This document shows, piece after piece, positions 13,703 through 24,535 of a stretch of 64,000 bases of DNA (the first letter of the stretch is position 1; every line of letters starts with the position of its first letter). This stretch comes from Bidens hawaiensis (Eukaryota > Streptophyta > Magnoliopsida > Asterales > Asteraceae): positions 124,001-188,000 of the forward strand of contig JAIQDT010000831.1 of assembly GCA_021521415.1 (NCBI GenBank), written 5' to 3'. The notes under the pieces were generated by a model. The model had not been told where the DNA came from. It saw only the letters and a program-made list of their open reading frames with translations, and made no database searches. The translations under genes were made by a program, and so were the position numbers.

Positions 13703-14639
13703 ACTTCTATATCATAATATGCTATTGCAACTAGACTTGTTTTGTAGTTGGTACACACCAAATTATCCCATTAATCTTACTTTTTGAAATCTGTTAAGAG
13801 GCGTGAATTTAAGAAGAATTGTGCTTTTTTTTGCTGAAGACGGATATATAATTGTCTAACTTGCTCTCTTCTTAAATCATCCAATTTCTAATACTGTGTA
13901 TGTTTTAGTTGTATGACCGTGCTCGATCAGTTTCTATGAGAATCATTACAGAGAACTGTGGGGATATTCAAGTCTAAGGAATACTGTAGCTTCTATAAAT
14001 TAATAAAAAACGAGGGTAAAATTAACTTTTAGTTTTCCTCAGAATTCATTATTTGTAAGAACTAAATAAAGTCTAATATTACCACCATAAATCCAAGTCT
14101 TGATCTTGTAAATAAATTTCAATGTAATCATATAATCTTATAAATTTAACTTGATAAAAAGTATTGAATTCAAAGTTCAAACAACGCAATTCTTTTAAAA
14201 AGCTGTTGAATCTATGTTTTGTTGTGTTTTGTCACAGGATGATTTAGAAAATGTATTTTTGATGTCTATGAAACCCTTAGATGATATTCTATGTATGAAA
14301 CCCTGAGATGATATGATCATAAACTGAACAATATTTGATCGAAATCGTATGTATTATTGAATGGTTTGTATAAAGAATTCCAATTAATATTATTAAACAG
14401 TTGTTTCATAGCCATAGATTAAATTTCTTCTAAGTTATTGACTTATTTCATGAATATTTTACCCAAGTTATTTCCACTTTAACAGTATTTTTATACTTTA
14501 AAACTCACCCTTTATAACCAAGAATGAATCTTTAAGAACTTAATATCATATGATTATATTTTCATTTGAGGTGTAAGTTGAACAAATAACCAAATTCAAG
14601 TCAGAGTAGCATTGGTTTTAGACATGAGCAAAGTGGATT
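13703..14639. other. Intergenic; calmodulin 3' UTR then AT-rich DNA
   Basis: No ORF or repeat is recognised. It separates calmodulin (+) from the convergent UPF0426 gene (-). Confidence 0.5.
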
Positions 14640-16165
14640 TCATTCAATCTCTATTTGCTGTGGAACCTCTTGTGGATTCTTGTCCAGTTCCTCATCATCT
14701 GTTACAATCCCGGAGGCTTCCACGGTCCTTGTAACCCATTCCTTGAGTGGATCTTCATTCAAATCCAACCTTAAAACTCCTGCAAATATTCCTCCCATGA
14801 AAGCAACAGGCTCCTGTCATACATCAAAACATTAACAACAATCTTATCTACGCTGCTTGTTTATGTTTATGTTTATGTTTATGTTTAACTAGTGACATCT
14901 TAGCAAGTTCAGAACTAGTTTCCTGCAGGCCCGTGCAGAATTTGACATAACATATAATTAAAATTCGAAACATATTATTATTCACCCAACATCCTCATCT
15001 CAATAGGCTAAATATTAAATAATTAAATAATATTCCATCTAATTCAATCATCATTCATGACTCACGTTTGATTATTTTGTCGTTTTCTTCTTTCAACATA
15101 CTCTTTGTTGTATGCATCTATGCATATGCATACAGGAACAACTTCATTACATGACCAATTCTAAGTAGAGAACCGCATAAGCATTAGCATGTGGTGGTTT
15201 AAAGATCTAGTGATAGTAAAGCAATAGGTATGAGGTTATATGATTCTCGCAGTTCTCTACTTAAAATCGCTATCCATGCATATATGTATGTGTGTATAGA
15301 CATATAGTATCTAATGGCTCTTTCTCTCTAAATCTGTGTGCGTATAGACATATAGCTGCACATATGCACTGATGTGTGCTTTGTACTTTATTTTCTTATA
15401 AACAAAAAAAAAAATCATCAGCCAAATAAACCTTGTGCATGTTCCAATGGTGTTTGTTTAGATGGGGAATTTGCGTATGAACTATGAGACCGATGCTCCA
15501 AATTTTAGCCTAGTGCACGAAATTGATTAAAGGAAAGGTTCCTAAAAGTAACACACTTTCGATCACGTAAATTTGGATAAAAATTAGAGTAAATTGTTGG
15601 TTTCTAGTTTCATACCCATCGAGACAAAGAACTCGAGATGTTATCTGAAAGCCACTGCAGGCTAAACCCATCATATGTTGCAAAAAAAGGGGATTGGATT
15701 GTGTTAGGAGAATTTAGTTAAACGGGAAAGCGCATCAAACGGGTTGAAAGTCACCCCAAGTCTATTTTATAGATATGTCCTCTATTATGATACTATATAA
15801 AAAAAGGTGCATATAGCCTATATTTTCCAATTTCCACACTGAATCCAAAAGCTTAGTTGTTCTAGTTACAGTCTGGTCATTCATTTTAAAAAGTAATAAC
15901 AGCAGCAGCAGCAGCAGCAGCAAATGGAAATAAGGATTTACCTTCAAGGCTTTCTTGAGAATAAGCTCATCAGAAGGATTGAGGAAAAATGATTTGGCTT
16001 CACAGTTGTTGTTATTAGTAGCAGTACACCTGATAGACGACGGTCTTCTTACTTGCAACTGAATGAAACATCAAGTTCAGATCAGAGATAATCCTCGTTT
16101 ACGGAAGAATAGACTAAAGTTATCGATGCGCATGTTGGAAGAGAAATTAGGGGCATGGACGTCAT
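14640..16165 (-). CDS. UPF0426-family plastid protein, ~117 aa, three inferred exons
   Basis: Exon 3 (14813-14640, stop TGA) encodes EPVAFMGGIFAGVLRLDLNE followed by DPLKEWVTRTVEASGI, the hallmark of the small chloroplast UPF0426 family (Arabidopsis At1g28150 type; function unknown). Exon 2 (16058-15942) encodes a low-complexity stretch then FFLNPSDELILKKALK, joined to exon 3 in phase 0 by a 1128-nt intron. Exon 1 is less certain. An ATG at 16165 gives 21 residues (MTSMPLISL..) and joins exon 2 in phase only if a 44-nt GTAAAC...TTCAG intron (16102-16059) is removed; without it a TGA follows. The N-terminus is Ser/Thr-rich as in plastid transit peptides. Family call is strong, the 5' structure tentative. 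Confidence 0.78.
14859..14887. repeat. (GTTTAT)n microsatellite
   Basis: About five tandem hexamers in intron 2 of the UPF0426 gene. Confidence 0.9.
15900..15922. repeat. (CAG)7 microsatellite
   Basis: Seven CAG units just inside intron 2 of the UPF0426 gene, ~20 bp past the splice donor. Read on the gene strand it is a CTG run; it is not coding. Confidence 0.95.
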
Positions 16166-17473
16166 CGTGCTCTTCTGTTCTGTTGCTTTGATTTTCCTTA
16201 AAAAGTGTTTGTGAACCTACCAACCTTTGTTCAGCAAGTGCCCTGATTTATGTCTTTCGCCTTATCATACCTATAACCCAAAATAAATAAATTGGAAATA
16301 AACGTGTGTCCCTAAATGAATCGAACCTTCGGCGAACTATTTATGAATTGTTTGGCAAAAAGTTCTATGTTCGTTTATTTAATAAGCAAATGAATATGAC
16401 AAAAAAATATGTTAAACGAACAATCATGAATACATATTTTGTTCATTCATGTCAATTTATTTATATTTGGTTAATATTAGAGCATTCTCAACCCATTCTC
16501 TAAAGTTGATAAACTCATATAGTTTAGGGTAAATTTTAAGAAAACCATCAAAATCACTTCTCCAATCAATTCTCTATTATATGGATATAGATGAGTTATA
16601 TGGCAACTAAAGTAAATCTCTAAATATAGGGACTCATTTTTTATCCATACCATATAATATATCACATATCTCCCAATCACCATTTACTATATAACAAGAC
16701 AAAAGAGAAAAAAATAATAAAAAATTAATTTATGGATATGAATAGGGAATAGAATGTGAAAGAATTTTAAAAAATAATACATAAATTTATGGAATGATAT
16801 TTTTTAGCTAAATTATAGGAAAAATATATGAAATGAGATGTGAATACTCTTAGAAGATAATTAAATATTATCTTAAAGAGTTATAATTGTTCATTTATGT
16901 TTCCTTGTGTTTATTTGCATTTGTTCATATATGTTTGGTTATTTTTATTCAATTATGTTCATTTATGTTCGTAAACTGTTCGTTAAAATTTAAACAAACG
17001 AACATGAACATTTTCATTTTTATATAAACGAACACGAACCCCAAAATATGTGTTCGATTGAGTGTTCGTGTTCGTTCCGATAGTTTACATGCCTATCCGG
17101 AATCATGGACTTAGACGTGTAAACGAGTTGAGCCGCCCATAAGATACTTGAGATTGGATTGAGAAAGAACTTGAAATGAGACGAGAAATATCAAGCTAGA
17201 ACATCGTGTGTCAAAACTAGCTAACCTCGGCTAGTTAACACCCTATAATCATGGTTTCATAGCACATTATGACGTGCTTCTTGTTATCAATTTTCCTTCC
17301 CATTTCGTGTCATAAGCAATATGGTACGGTAGATCCTTGTTAACATGGGCAGATTTGGTGTAGTAAGAGTTACGAGAATAAAATACTTTTTCATGTTTAT
17401 ATGGCGATGTATGTACAAGTTCTTTTGAGTGACACTTTTTTTTGAACATCCAACAAGAGAGAATAGTCTAGGT
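16166..17473. other. Intergenic with degenerate repeat text
   Basis: It holds the presumed UPF0426 promoter. From ~16290 to ~17098 are GTTCGTTTA/AAACGAAC words typical of decayed hAT-like subterminal repeats, with an end-like TTTACATGCCTA near 17085-17096. No matching left end or TSD was found. No gene seen. Confidence 0.4.
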
Positions 17474-18013
17474 TAGAGGTGAAAAAAAAACCCGAACATG
17501 GAACCGGACCCGAAAAAAACATGAAACCGGATTTTTTTATACCCGAGTTTTTAAAACCCGAACCCGTACCCGACCCTATTCGTAGGGTACGGATAGGGTA
17601 TGCATTTTAGTACCAAAACCCGTACCCGAACCGGACCTGATTTGTACCCGGTAATACCCGAAAACCCGAACCAGTTTCATACCCGAAACCGGGTTTTTCA
17701 AATACCCGAAAAATACTACTAAAAAGTGCAACACCTAAAAAATTCCAATCTATACCGAAAAAAAATCCGAAAAAAACTGAAAATATGGTTTTTTCAATAC
17801 CCGGAAATAGGGTATTCGAATATCCGGTTTTTGAAAACTCGGTTCTATACCTGACCCGAACCCGATACATAGGGTATGGTTTTTAGAGGCAATACCCGGA
17901 CCCAAACCCGACCCGGGTATTGCTAATATCCGATTTTCCAATACCCGATTATACCCGAACCCGGTTCCATATCCGAACCCGTGTTTTTCTAATACCCGAT
18001 TTGTGCACCTCTA
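17474..18013. mobile_element. hAT-type MITE with perfect 8-bp TSD (540 bp)
   Basis: The element begins TAGAGGTGAAAA and ends TTGTGCACCTCTA (TIR TAGAGGTG). It is flanked by an exact 8-bp duplication GTCTAGGT (17466-17473 and 18014-18021). The interior is almost entirely ACCCGAA/CCGGTTT words. The 8-bp TSD places it in the hAT superfamily; it encodes no protein. Confidence 0.85.
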
Positions 18014-18222
18014 GTCTAGGTGCTCCTTACCGAGTGACCCAATAGCAATACACCACCGCTAGCTACCCCAACCCAGTCGTATGGAGCCCTTAAGCGTCTC
18101 CAAGTTATCACATTTTCCGAGGAAACCCACATGCCCGAAGGCCCACTAGCGGTAAAATCCGGATGCCTCAAGATCAAGCCGGAGATCACAAAGATCTAGG
18201 TCTTCCTTCACAGGGGCGGACC

Positions 18223-18926
18223 CATGGGCGGATTTATATAGAAAGGGGGTGGTTCCCCGGAACCACCTGAGTTTCGAAATAATAGTGTGCTTTTATATAG
18301 AAAATATTATAGGAACCATCTTATAAATTAGGAAGGAACCACTCTAACCTCAAGTATGCTCGCTGGTCGGCTGGTAAAGATTTGTTTTTGTACAGGTGAG
18401 GTCGCGAGTTCGATCCGGACTTGCTGCGTTTTTTTGGAACTGTTGGTTTTTTTTTTTAACTAAGCGTTATTACCTTATATGTTATATCATATTAGGGTTT
18501 TAACTTTTTACCAGTTACCACATATCCACAGCCGCCCTCTCAAGAGTCACGCGCGCACACACAGCCGCTGACCTGTTCTCCGACAGTCCGACCACCGCCC
18601 ACCGCTGCTGCCCGCCGGCGCTCTCTTTTTCCGGCCATCCACACTCCAGAGAGCTCTGCGGCTCTGCCTTCAGCCTTCTACAAAGCTCGAAATCTCGAAT
18701 CTTCCCACTTTAAAGGTATGTTCACATTCATTTGTTAAATGCTAATTACTTGTTCTTGTTAATTGTTATTTATTGTATTATTATTGTGTAATGAACTTTG
18801 CCCGAACCATCGAACCGACCCGAACCTCAAACCGACCCGGAATTTTTTTATGTCAGACTCTTTGAAATTGAAGCGTCTATAAGTAAGTAGTGCACCACCC
18901 GAAAAAAATTCCTGGATCCGCCACTG
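18223..18926. mobile_element. Inner hAT-type element nested in the 18211 element (704 bp)
   Basis: It starts CATGGGCGGATTT and ends CTGGATCCGCCACTG. It is flanked by an exact 8-bp duplication GGCGGACC (18215-18222 and 18927-18934) made from the outer element's end. It shares GGTTCC-GGAACCACC subterminal text, a GC-rich core and a TAATGAACTTT...GACCCG block with the 51778 element in reverse orientation, so these are one family. Confidence 0.87.
18406..18416 (+). promoter_or_regulatory. tRNA-like B-box in the inner hAT element
   Basis: GAGTTCGATCC is close to the Pol III B-box GGTTCGANTCC and is preceded by tRNA-like text. Likely a captured tRNA/SINE fragment; activity unknown. Confidence 0.4.
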
Positions 18927-19097
18927 GGCGGACCTAGTATGTAACGTGCAGGTTCAAGGGAACCTGCTGAGTTTCAGATTTTTTATAGAAAGCCTATATA
19001 AATTATGAGAGTGAACCAACACATAAATTGTTGAGTGAACACATATATCAATCTTGGTTTGATGGTAAGGTTTCCTCCTTCCTACAATGGCAACCCG

Positions 19098-19108
19098 GGT
19101 TCGAATCC
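19098..19108 (+). promoter_or_regulatory. tRNA-like B-box in the outer hAT element
   Basis: GGTTCGAATCC matches the Pol III B-box consensus exactly. A TTTGATGGTAAGG stretch ~40 bp upstream is a weak A-box. No cloverleaf could be drawn by eye. Confidence 0.5.
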
Positions 19109-19792
19109 CTTCCTATGCATGATTTTTAAAGTTCAGGCACACACACAGCCATGACTTGACACAGACCCCTGCAATCTTGGATTTCAATTTTCTAATGTTT
19201 TGGTTTTGTTTTAAATGCAATACTATGCATGCTTGAATGTGTTTATTCTCTATGCTCACCGGAAGTTAATTGAATACAATATATACTCATTTGGCATGCT
19301 TTTAATTAAACACAAGTATATTGCTTGATAATTGCTACAAAGGTCACAATTACGGATTACTTTGGATAGGATATTGTTCATGTAAGAAACACTGACCCTT
19401 TAGCTTAATCTTCCTTTAGTGATGCTTCATTACTTGTTCTTTTAAGGTTTTTAGAATTATGCTCTTAATCTATATGGAACTAAACTGAATGCTTTAGTCA
19501 GAAATTTAAAGTCTTATAAACAAGTCGTATAACGGAAGATTTAAACTAATGAAGTTTGGATAAAGGCCCCAAATTTTTTATTTTGCTATAGGCATCCAAA
19601 ACGATTAAGCCAATGATTATGTTGAAATCTGTTGAATTGAACTAGACAATTAGCTAATGACGACGTTGTTTTTGTTATTATATTTTATTTTTATTATGTA
19701 ATGAACCTCATTCGACCCGAACTGAAAATATAAACTTAGAGCATCTAAAATATTCACTGAAAAAAATTTATGGATCCACCACTGTTCCTTCA

Positions 19793-20456
19793 TCAAACCA
19801 CACCCATACCCTCCCAAAATGTTATAAATAGGAATCAAGCCTTAGTCACTATTGTAAACCCAAACTTTCTACCATTGTATATTAGAAAAGACATTAGTTT
19901 TCTTCTTAAAAAGCCCACTCTTTGTAAGCTTAAAAAATCCCATAGATAAATAAGGCCAAAAATCAACACCCATAAAAGGTTTTTAAAATTAAGAGCCCAC
20001 AAAAACCAACGTTCTATGAGTTGGAGCATTTGAAAACAAGGAATTTATTAGCAAAATATTCCAGACGTACCACTGCTTTTTTTAAGTTAAAAAACCAACG
20101 TAGATGACATTATGTTGGATAAATTATGATATGATATGATATTGGTAATTTGGTCGAACCTTAAGCTGTGTTCTTTCCTTTTTCTTCTGGTAAACTTAAT
20201 TAATACTATAATTTCTATTTTTAATTACAAAAAGTGAGTTCCTTTATTTAAATTGGTTACGAACACTAAGCTTACATTATATTAACTATGAAAGTTTATT
20301 TTAAATTGATCTCAAAATATTATTAAACATTCAAAATTTGTTTTTATTGGAGATGGAGAATTTCCAGCCATGCAATTCTCCACACCAATAAATCAATGTC
20401 ATTCATTAAGAGGAAATTAATCTGAAAACAAGAGCTAGCTGTTTTGGAAGACAGGA
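19793..20456. other. Intergenic; upstream region of the CAR-type gene
   Basis: AT-rich, no ORF with recognisable content. It should contain the promoter of the gene starting at 20457. Confidence 0.4.
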
Positions 20457-22093
20457 ATGGCATCGCCAAAAGCACGTTGTGGTAGTGGCGGTGGTTGTCG
20501 TCGTGGTAGTAGAAAAGGAGGAGAAGAAGAAGATAATTTGCCCGGTCTTTTGAATGTTAAAATCAAGAGAGGCCGTAGTCTTGTGGTTCGTGATTATACA
20601 GACAGTGATCCTTACGTTGTCATCGCGATCGGTGATCAGGTAATCTTTTCTAGTTCCACAATCATTTCATGTTTAAATCATTATATGCAAATATGCAATA
20701 GAAGATAATTAGCATTTTCTTATAAAAAAGAAGATGCAATTTAGCCCTAACTAAATCAATTATTCAAAAATCAGAATCATGAAATAAATAAAACTTTACA
20801 TTATTGGTAACAAACTAAAAGTAAACTACAACAAATGGTTTAAGGCATGTTTGTGTGTATACGTTGGATCTAATTAAGGTACCAATTTGAAATGTGCAAC
20901 TTGAACACAATATATATTAATATTTGTGTCAAAAGCACCAAGCCTAACCTGGATTACTCAAAATTGTGCAACCCGAAAACGAATCGGTAAAACCATTATC
21001 TAAACGTGACAAATGAGTTGACGGATTAATGAGTAATAATCTGGTTATATTCGTGTTTAATCGGATTGGCGGGCCACAGAAAATGGGTCGTAAACATGAC
21101 CGCGGTTGACTTGTTTAATAAAATGGGCTCAACATGTAAATAAATAGGTTCATGCCATATGATAATGTACATTTCTATTGACCTAAATTTCTATTACTTG
21201 CTCCAGAAACAAAAGACCCGAGTTGTCAACAAAGATGTCAACCCGGTGTGGGATGAAGACTTGACACTATCCGTACAAGATGCTAATATCCCAATCAAAC
21301 TTGTAAGTTCTCAACACATGACAGATTGAGATTGTGTCACGTTAATGTCAACATCAATATCGATGTTGTGAGAAATAAAATAAAATTAAAAGGGTCGCTT
21401 TTTTTTAAACCGTAAACTCACACATCAAAACCTAAAAATTACATATGTTAAACGAAAATTACATTTTTCCAAATAAAGAAAATACTTGAATGAAGCATTA
21501 GTAGACAATGATTAACGGAAGATAAAAATAAATTGAAACTTTTTGGCGTATAGTTCGGATAAACAAGTATATGGTTTCGATAATTAGATCGAGTATCACC
21601 TAATTACATACCTTTATCTGAACCCTCGTGATCTTTTTATCATTCCCATATCCGAATATTCATCTAATTACCCATGCCTAATGTTTTGGTCTATCACTAT
21701 AACTACCCATTACTAAATTATGCAAAAACACAACTTTTTATTGTAATTAATATTTAAATCACACTAGAAAAGTAATAACTTACTATAGTGTTTTGATTGC
21801 AGACCGTGTACGACCATGATATGTTATCGAAGGATGACCCCATGGGTGATGCCGAATTTGAAATAAAATCATTTATGGATGCATTGAAGTTGCCTCGTTT
21901 AGAGAGGCATCCAAACGGGACCGTTTTAAAGAGAATAGCACCTTTGAGGACAAATTGTCTAGCTGAAGAAAGTTCCATAATATGGAAAGACAAAGAGGTT
22001 ATTCAACAACTCTCTCTTCGATTACTAAATGTCGAAAGCGGTGAAGTTGAAATTGAACTACATTGGATCCATGATCCGTCTACAACAATGTAA
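20457..22093 (+). CDS. CAR: C2-domain protein of the CAR (C2-domain ABA-related) type, 189 aa, three exons
   Basis: CAR proteins are single-C2 proteins that bind phospholipids in a Ca2+-dependent way and help recruit ABA receptors to the plasma membrane. Exons: 20457-20639, 21207-21302, 21803-22093 (stop TAA), phase 0 with GT/AG introns. After a 30-residue Gly/Arg/Glu-rich N-terminal extension the C2 fold begins at LLNVKIKRGRSLVVRD. Candidate Ca2+ ligands are D46, D51, D97, D99 and D104/D105 (SDPYVV; VYDHDMLSKDD). CAR-type blocks include VVNKDVNPVWDEDLTLSV, MGDAEFEIKSF, NCLAEESS and a final ELHWIHDPS. CAR proteins are usually ~165-180 aa; the extra length is the N-terminus. No lesions. It could be another single-C2 family member, but the NCLAEES block favours CAR. 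Confidence 0.9.
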
Positions 22094-23190
22094 GGGATAC
22101 GATAATATTGTATCACTAAATACCTCTTTATTTTTTACTACTTTAAACATAAGTTAGTTTCATACTGATATTGTTAAGATGTAAATGATTTTCAGTGATA
22201 TGTGTTTATTTTACAGGCATAACAGACTTGTATAATTTACCATCATAAACATATTTTCTATTGAGGTTGTAAATGAGTATTTGCAACGAAAACTAATGAC
22301 ACCTCAAGCTTGAGGGGATAAATATTGATAATACAGAAATCAAACGTTTATATAGCATATATATATGCATAACAAAGTCTGTCCAAATTTATATTTCACG
22401 TGAATGATAACAAACAAGAGAAATAGAATATATGTCAAAATATAAATTATTGCTAATGTGACATGAATCGATTATGTAACATGAAATGAATCATTACATA
22501 ATATATTTTAGGGAGTAATAAAACTCAAATGTGTAATTTTTTTACATATAATTAATGCAAGTAATGTGATCTTTGTGACAAGTTTTATATATTTCTTGCA
22601 TTATAAATTAATGTTATTGAACTATTAAGATATATTGAAAATTTATAACATAATATTTTGTATTGTTTACAAAATAAAATGCAAATTTTATATAGAGAGT
22701 CGGTTTTAGCCATGGGTCACAAGTCACAACATCACTCTCCTCCCTCTTGTGACAGTTTTGGCACAACCATATGGGGTCCCCCCCTTGTGTCTCAAGTAGT
22801 TGATTTTGACAAAGAGTGGTGTGATGTTTGTACTTGTGTGTCTCATAGTGGGTTTAAGTTAGTGGTTCTCACCAAACTCCATGTGGATCATGTCTCCATG
22901 ACACAAAATCACATTCGTAAAAAAGGAGAAGTTTAAGGATAGAACTTTAAAAGAAATATGAACATGGATCTCTCACCAAAACCTCTTGGCTATGAGTTTT
23001 AAAAACCACCAAACTGTTTTTCTTCTGAGAGTGGATGCTTTGATCGTCTTGATGTAGAAATGCAGAAAGTGCAACGCGCCATGTCCATTTTATAATGCTT
23101 AACAATCACATATGAAAAAAAAAATCACCTCTTGCTCTATGAGCATATAAAAAATCACTTGAACACACTTATAAACCTAGAATTAGAGAG
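22094..23190. other. Intergenic; no gene supported
   Basis: CAR-type gene 3' UTR followed by AT-rich DNA. An ORF at 22658-22936 has no recognisable motif or intron structure. Confidence 0.45.
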
Positions 23191-23409
23191 TGTTGGTAAT
23201 CCCAGAGTGTAGTAATAAGTCGGTGAGTAAGAAAGGACATAAGTTGACAAGTTGGTTTAATTTCTTAACTATAATATAATTATTATCTTAATGTCTTGGT
23301 CATCAAGTTAGAGTTAGATTATATATATAGGACTTCATTAGAGGCCTTAGAGTAATCAATAGAGAATTATTGTACCAAGTTTTTGAGTCAATTTTCTCTT
23401 ACAATAACA
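23191..23409 (+). repeat. Candidate solo Copia-type LTR (219 bp)
   Basis: It begins TGTTGGTAATCC and ends TTACAATAACA, with a TATATATATAGG core-promoter-like stretch (~23320) and a downstream TTGTACCAAG region resembling R/U5. The 5-bp flanks (AGAGA/GGTGT) do not match, so the ends or status are unsure. Confidence 0.4.
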
Positions 23410-23860
23410 GGTGTTTGATCGATCTAGTGCCGTATGTTTCTTCTTATTCATCTTTTCATTTTTCTACAAAACACCAAGAATATCAATAAACCTTGTGTTA
23501 GCTATCTACACACTACTTTAACTGTTGCATATTAGGAGACATATGAGTTCTTAAGGGGGAGATTCGAAATTTGTTTTGAGGGACCTGTGTTAAATAATCC
23601 TCAGCCGCAACCACTAACAATTAGTTTGATTGTTTGATCAAGACTTTATATGTTTAGCACATGCACCTTAGCCATAAAGTATAATGTTAGGCCTACGGCT
23701 ATGCTAGCTTAGATATGTTATAATTTGATATTTTATCTTCTTATGTCTTCTTGGTCCATGATATCCCGTATACATTCAGTGGAACCATTTCTCTTGGAAC
23801 CCTATTGAAAACTTTCCAATCTCTAAATAAATATTTTTCCAAAAGATCTGGACTCTTTCA
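23410..23860. other. Intergenic; nothing recognised
   Basis: AT-rich, no ORF. It may include internal remnants linked to the LTR-like block at 23191. Confidence 0.4.
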
Positions 23861-24524
23861 CAAGGCCGGCCCAATAGCTTTAGTGGGCCAAGCTAGGGCT
23901 TGAGGCCTTCAAAAAGCCCCATTTTTTAAGCTATTTTTTTAAAAAATTAATTGTTTTTTTTTTCTGAGATTGAAGTTTTAACTAGAATGGTGCCAAGAAG
24001 TCAAGAAATATGAATCGCCTTTGCTGAAATGGAAAGTGTATTTAATGGAAAATGCAATTAATCATCCATCAAATTAAATTGCAATTAATATTAATATTGG
24101 AATTGAAAACTGTCATTATAAAATATGTATTTCCAATTGCCTTCAAATTAAATTATAGTTATTGTGTTGTGTGGATCAAACGTCCAGTTGCCAAATTGCG
24201 AATTACACTATTTTACAGCCCTTAAATTAATTATGTCAAACTTTAAAGATTAGTGTGTCTAAATCTAATTTCAATTCAATTATGTGAATTGCTTGTTATT
24301 TGCTAGTTAGTGATTAGAGCATTGTTAATATTCTCTTTGCTTTTTAGTAAAAAACTTGAACATTACAAATTAGAAGTTTGTTGAGTAGCTAAAATTATTA
24401 CTAATAATAATGTTGTCGGTATTAAGCTTGGGGAAACACGAGGGTTTATATCAAAAAGTTTTTGAGAAAGGGCCCCCAACTTTTTAGTTTGATTGAGTAC
24501 TCCGAAAACCTTGGGCCGCCGCTT
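23861..24524. mobile_element. Candidate hAT-type element (664 bp)
   Basis: The left end CAAGGCCGGCCCAA and the reverse complement of the right end (AAGCGGCGGCCCAA) form a GGCCC-rich imperfect TIR of a type common in plant hAT elements. Flanking 8-mers CTCTTTCA and CTCATTTT match at only 5 of 8. No coding content. Confidence 0.42.
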
Positions 24525-24535
24525 CTCATTTTGAT

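Larger units (their letters stand above)
18211..19784. mobile_element. Outer hAT-type element, split by a nested relative
   Basis: The left end is CAGGGGCGGACC and the right end GGATCCACCACTG. The flanking 8-mers TTCCTTCA (18203-18210 and 19785-19792) match exactly. A second element of the same type occupies 18223-18926, so the outer element's own sequence is ~860 bp. The right part holds a tRNA-like B-box at 19098-19108. It has no transposase. Confidence 0.85.

Noticed and set aside
20940..21170. hAT-like element in CAR-type gene intron 1
   Set aside because: Similar degenerate words (AACCCGAAAACGAATCGG), but no ends or TSD could be identified.
22658..22936. 92-codon plus-strand ORF after the CAR-type gene
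   Set aside because: No recognisable motif, first codon is in an AT-rich repeat-like stretch, no supporting splice or family signal.
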